Shown here: positions 5,903 to 11,623 of the stretch, piece by piece
How the letters are laid out: every line of letters begins with the position of its first letter
Position numbering within the stretch: position 1 is the first letter of the stretch
Assembly: GCA_002348185.1 (NCBI GenBank)
Contig: DDYW01000108.1
Coordinates: 12,603-24,225 of the forward strand
DNA: 11,623 nt
DNA from: Candidatus Hydrogenedentes bacterium UBA2224
GTDB lineage: Bacteria; Hydrogenedentota; Hydrogenedentia; Hydrogenedentales; SLHB01
Direction: 5' to 3'
Position numbers and translations under genes: made by a program
Notes under the pieces: generated by a model
Told to the model about the DNA's origin: nothing
What the model saw: the letters and a program-made list of their open reading frames with translations, nothing else
Databases searched by the model: none

Positions 5903-6820
5903 ATGCTGAAATACATCATTCGCCGGTTGCTGGGGTTTGTGCCCACGCTCTTTGTTATCGCGACGGTTGTGTTTTTTCTGATTCGTCTGGCGCCGGGGGG
6001 GCCGTTCGACGCGGAACGCAATGTGTCCGACGAGGTGCTGCGGAATCTCGAGGCCTACTACCGCCTGGACGCGCCCCTTCACGAGCAGTACTTCCGGTAC
6101 CTGTGGGACGTGCTGCACGGCGATCTCGGCCCGTCGTTCGAGAAACCGAGCCGCACGGTGAGCGAATGGATCGCCTACCGGTTTCCAGTATCGCTCGAAC
6201 TGGGGCTGTACGGTCTCGCGGTGGCGCTGGTTCTGGGGCTGTGCGCGGGGATTACGGCGTCGCTGCGGCCGAACACGTTGACGGATCACGTGCCGATGAC
6301 ATTCGCGATGGCGGGTATCTGCATCCCGAATTTTGTGCTGGGCCCGTTGCTGGTGCTGGCGCTGTCGATCCATTTGGGCTGGCTGCCGGTGTCGGGCTGG
6401 GAATACCCCGAAGACAAGATTCTTCCGGCGATCACGCTTGGGGTGCCGTATGCGGCGTACATCGCGCGTTTGAGCCGCGGGGGGATGCTCGAGGTGTTGT
6501 CGCAGGATTTCATCCGCACGGCGCGCGCGAAAGGGTTGTCGGAAGCGCGGGTGGTGCTGCGTCACGCACTGCGCGGCGGCATTCAGCCCGTGGTGGCGTT
6601 CCTGGGGCCCGCGACCGCGGGGCTGATCACGGGCTCGTTTGTGGTCGAGAACATCTTTCAGATTCCGGGGCTGGGCAGCGAGTTCGTCGGCGCGGCGCTG
6701 CACCGCGACTACACAATGATCCTGGGCACGGTGCTGTTTTTCGCGGCGCTGATCCTGCTGTTCAATCTCCTTGTGGATCTGGCGCAGGCGTGGCTGGATC
6801 CGAGGGTGCGTTATGAGTGA
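5903..6820 (+). CDS. oppB: Oligopeptide ABC transporter permease OppB
   Basis: 305 residues, full length for the family. The N-terminus MLKYIIRRLLGFVPTLF, the motif RLAPGGPFDAER (28-39) and HGDLGPSF (72-79) are classic OppB. About six membrane segments are visible (near 11-28, 97-120, 133-157, 172-190, 228-250 and 274-294). The cytoplasmic coupling loop is DFIRTARAKGLSEARVVLRH (202-221), the EAA motif that docks on the ATPases. The conserved ENIFQIPGLG (249-258) follows. Together with OppC it forms the inner-membrane channel for peptides delivered by OppA. The start is supported by GCGGGAAG upstream, a modest ribosome site. The gene overlaps oppC by 8 bases. Confidence 0.95.
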   Translation: MLKYIIRRLLGFVPTLFVIATVVFFLIRLAPGGPFDAERNVSDEVLRNLEAYYRLDAPLHEQYFRYLWDVLHGDLGPSFEKPSRTVSEWIAYRFPVSLELGLYGLAVALVLGLCAGITASLRPNTLTDHVPMTFAMAGICIPNFVLGPLLVLALSIHLGWLPVSGWEYPEDKILPAITLGVPYAAYIARLSRGGMLEVLSQDFIRTARAKGLSEARVVLRHALRGGIQPVVAFLGPATAGLITGSFVVENIFQIPGLGSEFVGAALHRDYTMILGTVLFFAALILLFNLLVDLAQAWLDPRVRYE

Positions 6821-7712
6821 GGCACGCGGGCCGGAGAGTTCTGTGGAGCCGATTGCCGTTGAGCGGGGTGCGTCGCTCTGGCGCGACGCGCTGGTGCGTT
6901 TACGCAAGAACCATCTCGCGGCCGCGGGGCTGGTGGCGCTGTTCGCGCTGCTTGTGGTGTCGCTGCTGACGCCGTGGATTGCGCCGTATGGTTACGAGGA
7001 CCAGGACCTGGCGTTGGGCGCGGTTCCTCCAAGCGGCGCGCACTGGTTCGGCACCGATTTACTTGGCCGCGACCTGTTCACGCGCGTCCTCTACGGCGGC
7101 CGCATCTCGCTCCTGGTGGGGTTCGCGGCAACGGGGGTGTCGTTGTGCGTGGGGGTGCTCTACGGGGCCTGCGCGGGGTACCTGGGCGGCCGGACCGACG
7201 CGCTGATGATGCGGTTCGTGGACATCCTGTATTCGCTGCCGTTTGTCATTTTCGTGATCATCCTGACGGTGTATTTCGGGCGCAACATCGTGCTGCTGTT
7301 CATGGCCATCGGGGCGGTGGAATGGCTGACGATGGCGCGGATCGTCCGCGGCCAGGTGATGTCGCTGCGGCAGAAGGAATTCATCGAGGCGACGACGGTA
7401 ATGGGGCTGCCGCGGCACCGGGTGCTGTTGTGGCATCTGATTCCCAACACGCTCGGGCCCATCATTGTCTACGCGACACTGACAGTGCCCCGGGTGATGC
7501 TGATGGAAGCGTTTCTGAGCTACCTGGGGCTGGGCGTTCAGGCGCCGATGAGTTCGTGGGGGCTGCTCATCAACGAAGGCGTGCAGACCATGGAAAACCG
7601 CCCGTGGATGCTGATCTTTCCCAGCCTGGCGCTGTCGATCACGCTGTTTTCCCTGAACTTCCTGGGCGACGGGCTCCGCGACGCGCTGGACGTGCGGGCT
7701 TCGAAGGACTGA
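6813..7712 (+). CDS. oppC: Oligopeptide ABC transporter permease OppC
   Basis: 299 residues. The ATG at 6813 lies inside the end of oppB (8-base overlap) and is preceded by GAGGGTG, indicating translational coupling. An upstream in-frame start at 6771 would lie within oppB and is unlikely. After a soluble N-terminus of about 35 residues comes a first membrane segment (36-56). The OppC signature HWFGTDLLGRDLFTRVLYGG (77-96) follows, then further membrane segments (about 98-122, 140-158, 160-175, 213-232 and 268-285). The EAA coupling loop is EFIEATTVMGLPRHRVLLWH (189-208). LSYLGLGVQAP (235-245) and SSWGLLIN (247-254) are also typical. It pairs with OppB in the inner membrane. One base separates it from oppD. 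Confidence 0.95.
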   Translation: MSEARGPESSVEPIAVERGASLWRDALVRLRKNHLAAAGLVALFALLVVSLLTPWIAPYGYEDQDLALGAVPPSGAHWFGTDLLGRDLFTRVLYGGRISLLVGFAATGVSLCVGVLYGACAGYLGGRTDALMMRFVDILYSLPFVIFVIILTVYFGRNIVLLFMAIGAVEWLTMARIVRGQVMSLRQKEFIEATTVMGLPRHRVLLWHLIPNTLGPIIVYATLTVPRVMLMEAFLSYLGLGVQAPMSSWGLLINEGVQTMENRPWMLIFPSLALSITLFSLNFLGDGLRDALDVRASKD

Positions 7713-7713
7713 T

Positions 7714-8688
7714 ATGCCGTTGCTGGACGTACACGAGCTGACGACGCACTTTCACACGCGCGAGGGCGTGGTACGCGCGGTGAACGGGGTATCGTTTCGC
7801 GTCGAGCCGGGCGAAACCATCGGCATCGTGGGCGAATCGGGGTCGGGCAAGACCGTGGCCAGCCTGTCGCTGCTGGGACTCATCCCGTCGCCGCCGGGAC
7901 GCATCGAGAAGGGCACGGCGGTGTTTGACGGCGTGGACCTGCTGGCCTGCGGCGCCCAGACGCTGCGAAGCATCCGCGGCCGGGCGATCTCGATGATTTT
8001 CCAAGACCCCATGACGGCGCTGAATCCGTTCATGCGCATAGGCGACCAGCTCATGGAACCGTTGCGGGTGCACGAGGGGGTCTCGCGCCGCGAAGCGCGG
8101 GCACAGGCGGCGGAGATGCTCCGGCTGGTGGGCATTCAGGACGGCGCGAGAAACCTGGACGCGTGGCCGCACGAGTTTTCCGGCGGGATGCGCCAGCGCG
8201 TGATGATCGCGATGGCGCTGATCACCCGCCCTCACCTGCTCATCGCCGACGAACCCACCACGGCCCTGGACGTCACGATTCAGGCGCAGATTCTGGAGCT
8301 TCTCGCGCGGCTGCAACGGGAACTGGGGATGGCGGTGATCCTGATCACGCACGATCTGGGCGTGGTTGCGCGGGTGTGCCGGCGGCTCTACGTCATGTAT
8401 GCCGGGCAGGTCATGGAATCGGCTTCCACGGACGAGCTGTTCGCGCGGCCCCAACACCCCTATACGGAGGCGTTGCTCCAATCGCTGCCGTCGACGCACG
8501 TGAAAGGCGAGCCGCTCCACACGATTCCGGGCCTCCCCCCGGACCTTATCGCGCCCATCGCGGGCTGCCCGTTCGCGCCACGCTGCGCCAAAGCCACCGA
8601 CCGCTGCGGCCGGGGCACGCCGGCGCTTCAGGAGATTGCGCCGGGCCGCGCCACGGCTTGTTTTCGCGTGCAGGACGGTGAACTATGA
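7714..8688 (+). CDS. oppD: Oligopeptide ABC transporter ATPase OppD
   Basis: 324 residues. The ATG is one base after the oppC stop, with AAGGA (7704-7708) as ribosome site. All ATPase motifs are intact: Walker A GESGSGKT (40-47), Q-loop Q97, signature FSGGMRQ (155-161), Walker B LLIADE (175-180) with catalytic E180, D-loop ALD, and H213 in the H-loop. The C-terminal oligopeptide/dipeptide-transporter domain (about 231-316) carries C285, C291, C298 and C316 (C-X5-C-X6-C-X17-C). A [4Fe-4S] cluster has been reported in this type of domain in the mycobacterial dipeptide transporter. It hydrolyses ATP on the cytoplasmic face, together with OppF, to power peptide import. It overlaps oppF by four bases (ATGA). 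Confidence 0.95.
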   Translation: MPLLDVHELTTHFHTREGVVRAVNGVSFRVEPGETIGIVGESGSGKTVASLSLLGLIPSPPGRIEKGTAVFDGVDLLACGAQTLRSIRGRAISMIFQDPMTALNPFMRIGDQLMEPLRVHEGVSRREARAQAAEMLRLVGIQDGARNLDAWPHEFSGGMRQRVMIAMALITRPHLLIADEPTTALDVTIQAQILELLARLQRELGMAVILITHDLGVVARVCRRLYVMYAGQVMESASTDELFARPQHPYTEALLQSLPSTHVKGEPLHTIPGLPPDLIAPIAGCPFAPRCAKATDRCGRGTPALQEIAPGRATACFRVQDGEL

Positions 8689-9668
8689 CGCGGCCCCTGC
8701 TCGAACTGCGCGCTCTTCGCGTTCATTTCCCGGTGTATTCGGGCCTTATCCGGCGGCGCCTGGCCGGCACGGTACGGGCCGTTGACGGGGTGAGCCTCGA
8801 TGTGGCGCCGGGCGAGACCGTCGGGCTGGTGGGCGAATCGGGCTGCGGCAAGTCGACGCTGGCGCGCGCGGTGGTGCGTCTCGTGCCGTGCACCGGCGGC
8901 ACGGTGTCGTTTGAAGGGCGCGAGATCAGCGCCATGCGCGAACCGGCGTTTCGGGCGCTTCGTCCCCGGCTTCAACTGATTTTTCAGGACCCGTACGCGT
9001 CGTTGAACCCGCGCATGACGGTGTTCGATGCGCTGGCCGAGCCGTTGCGCGTCCATGGTCTTGCGGACGGGCGCGATGTGCGCCGGCGCGTCTCGGATTT
9101 GATGGAGCTGGTGGGCCTGGCGCCGCGTTTCATGCGCAAATACCCCCACGAATTCTCGGGGGGCCAGCGGCAGCGCATCGCCATTGCCCGCGCGCTGGCG
9201 TTGGAGCCCAGACTGGTCATCGCGGACGAGCCGGTATCCGCGCTGGACGTGTCGGTGCAGGCGCAGATACTCAATCTAATCGCGCGGCTGCGCGAGCAGA
9301 TGGGTCTCACGCTGCTGTTCATCGCGCACGACCTTTCGGTAGTGCATTACCTCTCGCACCGGATCGCCGTGATGTATCTGGGGCGGCTCGTGGAGCTGGG
9401 GCCCGCGAGCGAGGTCTTTTATCGTCCGCGCCACCCCTACACCCGGGCGTTGATCAGCGCGATCCCCGTGCCGGACCCGGTCAAGGAGAAGACGCGCCAG
9501 CGCGTGGCCCTGCACGACGAACCCGCCTCCGCCCTGAATCCGCCGTCCGGCTGCGCGTTCCGTCCCCGCTGTCCGTGGGCGGAACCCCGCTGCGCCGAGA
9601 TCGTGCCGCCGCTCGAATCCTGCGGCGAAGGGCATCAGGCCGCCTGCATCCGGCTGGAGGACATCTAA
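8685..9668 (+). CDS. oppF: Oligopeptide ABC transporter ATPase OppF
   Basis: 327 residues. The start overlaps the oppD stop in an ATGA, and AGGACGG lies shortly upstream. The motifs are complete: Walker A GESGCGKS (50-57), Q101, signature FSGGQRQ (157-163), Walker B LVIADE (177-182), and H215 in the H-loop. The N-terminal stretch FPVYSGLIRRRLAGTVRAVD is typical of OppF/DppF rather than OppD. The C-terminal domain has C290, C296, C303 and C321 with exactly the spacing seen in OppD, plus an extra C313. It forms the ATPase heterodimer with OppD beneath OppBC. It is the last gene of the block, and a convergent gene ends 76 bases downstream. Confidence 0.95.
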   Translation: MTRPLLELRALRVHFPVYSGLIRRRLAGTVRAVDGVSLDVAPGETVGLVGESGCGKSTLARAVVRLVPCTGGTVSFEGREISAMREPAFRALRPRLQLIFQDPYASLNPRMTVFDALAEPLRVHGLADGRDVRRRVSDLMELVGLAPRFMRKYPHEFSGGQRQRIAIARALALEPRLVIADEPVSALDVSVQAQILNLIARLREQMGLTLLFIAHDLSVVHYLSHRIAVMYLGRLVELGPASEVFYRPRHPYTRALISAIPVPDPVKEKTRQRVALHDEPASALNPPSGCAFRPRCPWAEPRCAEIVPPLESCGEGHQAACIRLEDI

Positions 9669-9705
9669 ACGCCTCCGGAGGTTCGCGCAACCGCGGCAGA
9701 CGTGA

Positions 9706-9719
9706 GCGCGTTGTCGCGC
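9706..9719. other. Weak hairpin between the convergent oppF and GH123-type genes
   Basis: GCGCG (9706-9710), a TTGT loop and CGCGC (9715-9719) form a short GC hairpin in the 76-base convergent gap. Neither strand has a following T run, so it is at best a weak or Rho-assisted transcript end. No better terminator is visible in this gap. Confidence 0.25.
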
Positions 9720-9744
9720 ACGGATCCGAGCGGACCGATCGCGC

Positions 9745-11460
9745 TTACGGCGTGCGCGCCAGGATCGCTTCGGCGAGCCGTTCGCGCAGGCGCGGCAACG
9801 TGGCGGGATCCTGGTTCCACGTGCCCCAGGTCGGGACCGCCTCGCGCACCAGGGCATCCACCACCTCGCCGCCGCCGCGCTGTTCCAGGAGGACGAAATA
9901 CTCGTAATCCTCCATGCCGTCGCGGAGGCTCTTGAGCCGCAGGGACCCGACGGGCCCCTCGATGCCCGCGTCACCGCCGGGATAAAGCAACGCGCCGTCG
10001 CCGTTCCAGTATCCGCGGAACCCCGGTTCGTCCCAGGGATTCCGGTCCGGGCTGCCCCAGTAGCACGTGGACCAGTAGAGCAGACCGGTGACGCCGTAGC
10101 GCCGGTTCAGCCACGGCGCGATACGGTAGCTCACCAGTGGGAAATGGATCTGCCAGTACGGGGGATGCTCGTCTTTGACCTGCTCGTACTCAGGATGGTA
10201 TGCCGGGGCCCGCTGAACCAGGGCCGTGTAACTCCAGACCGTGTCGCCCTCGGCTTGCTTTGCGGCGACGCTCGGTTCGTGAATGAACCCGAACAGGGGG
10301 CACCAGATGTCGATCGCCTCATCGAGCGGGCCCCAGGCGGGGTCCTGGGTATACGGCTGTTCCACCACCAGGCGGCGGATGCGCGGCTCGGCCTCATTCA
10401 CGAGCGCCCCCAGTTTACGCACCGTCTCGTATTGTTCCGGCGAGTTGGGCTCGTCGAGCATGTAATGGTAGGAGCGGTCGGCCCAGCCTTTGCTTTCGAG
10501 ATAGGCATACCACGACCGCATGAAGTTTTTCGCTTTCTCGCGGTCGGCGCCGAGAATATCGCCGAATGGCGCGCGTGGAATCTCGAGGTTCGTCACGTGA
10601 AACCGGTCCACGAACGTCGAGATGCCCGGATCCACCGCGGAGAAATCGGCGGTGCCGTCGTCCTGGATGGCCGGCCAGAGCCGGCGCGGAAATGCGGGGT
10701 TGATGCGGTGTTCCGCGAGCAGGGCTTCGTACCGTTCCTCGATGCGAAGAAACTCCTCCGAATCCCGTTCCAGTCCGAGATAGGCGTGAATGCGGTCCAC
10801 GCCGCCGAAGTGATTCTCGTGCGTTGGACCATCCGGCAGCGTGAAATTCCAGACCGTCAACGTCACCGGCAGCTCGACGGCGGCCGCATCTCTTGCCGAT
10901 ACCCGCACTACGCCCGTGTAGGTTCCCGCCGGCGCGTCTTTGGGTACCGCCACGTCTACCCAGAGCATCTGGTTCTGGCCTGGCCACACATCAAACGGAC
11001 TGCCGCCGAAACGTCCCGGCAGCAGTTTGGCTTCGTCGCTGTTCCACCGGGTCTTTCCAAGGGGTTCGCCGGTATAGGGGTCGGCCAACGGAACCAGCGG
11101 GTCCGGCACGAGTCCCGGCCCCTCGGTCGCGCGGTAACCCACCCGGCGGAGCGGCACGCATTCCTCGCGGTACAGCCGCACGCTGGAGGGGGGGATCGTG
11201 TAGTCGCCGTGCGTCAAGGGGCCAGCCTCCACCCGCACGTCCTCAAGCATCCCGTTCCGGGTGATGACCGCCACCTGAAAGGATTCGACCTCGTTCTTCG
11301 CGGCGGCAAGTGCGGCGTCCGGCGCCCCCTCAACCGCGTCGCCCGGGCGCACCCGCACGGTGGAGGGCAGCGCGCACACCACGGCCTCTGGTTGGGCGGC
11401 GGCGGCCAGTGCTGTCAGAACAAGCAGCATGGCGCAGAAAAAAACGCGGCATTCTCGCAT
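9745..11460 (-). CDS. Secreted GH123-catalytic-domain (DUF4091) glycoside hydrolase-like protein
   Basis: 571 residues. The ATG at 11460 follows GGAGGA (11473-11468) with a 7-base gap. Residues 1-22 form a signal peptide (MRECRVFF, hydrophobic core, AAA before QPE). Residues about 25-205 look like a beta-sandwich (NEVESFQVAV, VDVAVPKDAPAGTYTGVVRV, LPVTLTVWNFTLP), followed by a TIM-barrel-like part. YHYMLDEPNSPEQY (331-344) holds an Asp-Glu pair, D336-E337. This is placed like the substrate-assisted catalytic pair of GH123 beta-N-acetylgalactosaminidases (DE near 344-345 and 361-362 in characterised members, from memory). The C-terminal GLLYWSTCYWG (459-469), GDGALLYPG (487-495) and SLRLKSLRDGMEDYEYFVLL (506-525) are strong DUF4091/GH123 signatures. 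It probably acts outside the cytoplasm on terminal GalNAc-like sugars. Many relatives are uncharacterised, so the substrate is uncertain. Confidence 0.85.
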   Translation of the reverse strand: MRECRVFFCAMLLVLTALAAAAQPEAVVCALPSTVRVRPGDAVEGAPDAALAAAKNEVESFQVAVITRNGMLEDVRVEAGPLTHGDYTIPPSSVRLYREECVPLRRVGYRATEGPGLVPDPLVPLADPYTGEPLGKTRWNSDEAKLLPGRFGGSPFDVWPGQNQMLWVDVAVPKDAPAGTYTGVVRVSARDAAAVELPVTLTVWNFTLPDGPTHENHFGGVDRIHAYLGLERDSEEFLRIEERYEALLAEHRINPAFPRRLWPAIQDDGTADFSAVDPGISTFVDRFHVTNLEIPRAPFGDILGADREKAKNFMRSWYAYLESKGWADRSYHYMLDEPNSPEQYETVRKLGALVNEAEPRIRRLVVEQPYTQDPAWGPLDEAIDIWCPLFGFIHEPSVAAKQAEGDTVWSYTALVQRAPAYHPEYEQVKDEHPPYWQIHFPLVSYRIAPWLNRRYGVTGLLYWSTCYWGSPDRNPWDEPGFRGYWNGDGALLYPGGDAGIEGPVGSLRLKSLRDGMEDYEYFVLLEQRGGGEVVDALVREAVPTWGTWNQDPATLPRLRERLAEAILARTP

Positions 11461-11467
11461 GATTCAA

Positions 11468-11473
11468 TCCTCC
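11468..11473 (-). promoter_or_regulatory. Ribosome binding site of the GH123-type gene
   Basis: GGAGGA on the minus strand, 7 bases before the ATG at 11460, is a near-consensus site. It confirms the start that gives a complete signal peptide. Confidence 0.75.
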
Positions 11474-11537
11474 ATATCCTTGAGTAAGCTGGCCGTGATG
11501 TGCGCCGGCCTCCTGCGGGAAGACTTCCAGACGTCTC

Positions 11538-11550
11538 ATCCTAGTGTATA
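11538..11550 (-). promoter_or_regulatory. Possible -10 region upstream of the GH123-type gene
   Basis: On the minus strand TATACA (11550-11545) and TAGGAT (11543-11538) lie in a locally AT-rich patch about 80 bases upstream of the start. Neither has a clear -35 or TGn extension, and the distance is about twice that of the other promoters here. Low confidence. Confidence 0.25.
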
Positions 11551-11602
11551 AACGCCTCGTTATCCAGTGAGTGTCTATGTCTCAACTGGAGGCGGTTTAT
11601 CC

Positions 11603-11623
11603 GAACGGGGACACGTTGTCGCG
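11603..11623 (+). repeat. Copy 2 of the short dispersed repeat, at the window edge
   Basis: This matches 3153-3173 at 19 of 21 positions, in the same orientation and also intergenic. The window ends within or at the edge of it, so the full element and any downstream neighbour cannot be seen. Confidence 0.5.

Noticed and set aside
5861..6907. Minus-strand open frame of 348 codons opposite oppB
   Set aside because: An Arg/Gln/His-rich antisense shadow of a textbook OppB permease.
10144..11487. Plus-strand open frame of 447 codons opposite the GH123-type gene
   Set aside because: Antisense shadow with no signal, motif or ribosome site; the minus strand carries a signal peptide and family signatures.

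Overview
The window is GC-rich and carries ten protein-coding genes, the first cut by the left edge. The mix of a Tat-exported GH109-like Gfo/Idh/MocA enzyme, a secreted DUF1080 (3-keto-disaccharide hydrolase family) protein and a secreted GH123/DUF4091-type protein is typical of environmental bacteria rich in secreted sugar-processing enzymes, such as Planctomycetota, Lentisphaerota and especially Candidatus Hydrogenedentota. This placement is inferred from gene families and base composition; there is no rRNA or other marker in the window. The Tat and lipoprotein signals and the Aat gene point to a diderm bacterium.

Layout. 1-561 (+) is the 3' part of aat (leucyl/phenylalanyl-tRNA-protein transferase). 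It converges on a GH109-like gene (697-2082, -) across a strong hairpin at 623-654. A divergent promoter region (2083-2306) then leads to an HhH-GPD DNA glycosylase of the MagIII/COG2231 type (2307-2996, +). A 334-base gene-free stretch holds a 9-base tandem repeat, a short element that recurs at the right edge of the window, and a promoter. Next come a secreted DUF1080 protein (3331-4113, +), a lipoprotein OppA-type peptide-binding protein (4173-5825, +), and a tightly packed oppB-oppC-oppD-oppF block (5903-9668, +) with its own extended -10 promoter. Convergent to this is a secreted GH123-catalytic-domain/DUF4091 protein (9745-11460, -), followed by 163 gene-free bases.

How the genes may work together. 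oppABCDF is a complete oligopeptide ABC importer: lipid-anchored binding protein, two permeases and two ATPases, the last two each with an identically spaced four-cysteine C-terminal module. It is flanked by proteins related to alpha-N-acetylgalactosaminidase (GH109) and beta-N-acetylgalactosaminidase (GH123), plus a DUF1080 protein. An untested reading is that amino-sugar-decorated glycopeptides are trimmed outside the cytoplasm and the peptides imported. The caution is that these enzyme families are greatly expanded in such genomes, so chance adjacency is a real alternative. aat and the DNA glycosylase look like unrelated housekeeping genes.

No tRNA, rRNA, CRISPR array, transposase or phage gene was seen. 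No gene shows a frameshift or internal stop.
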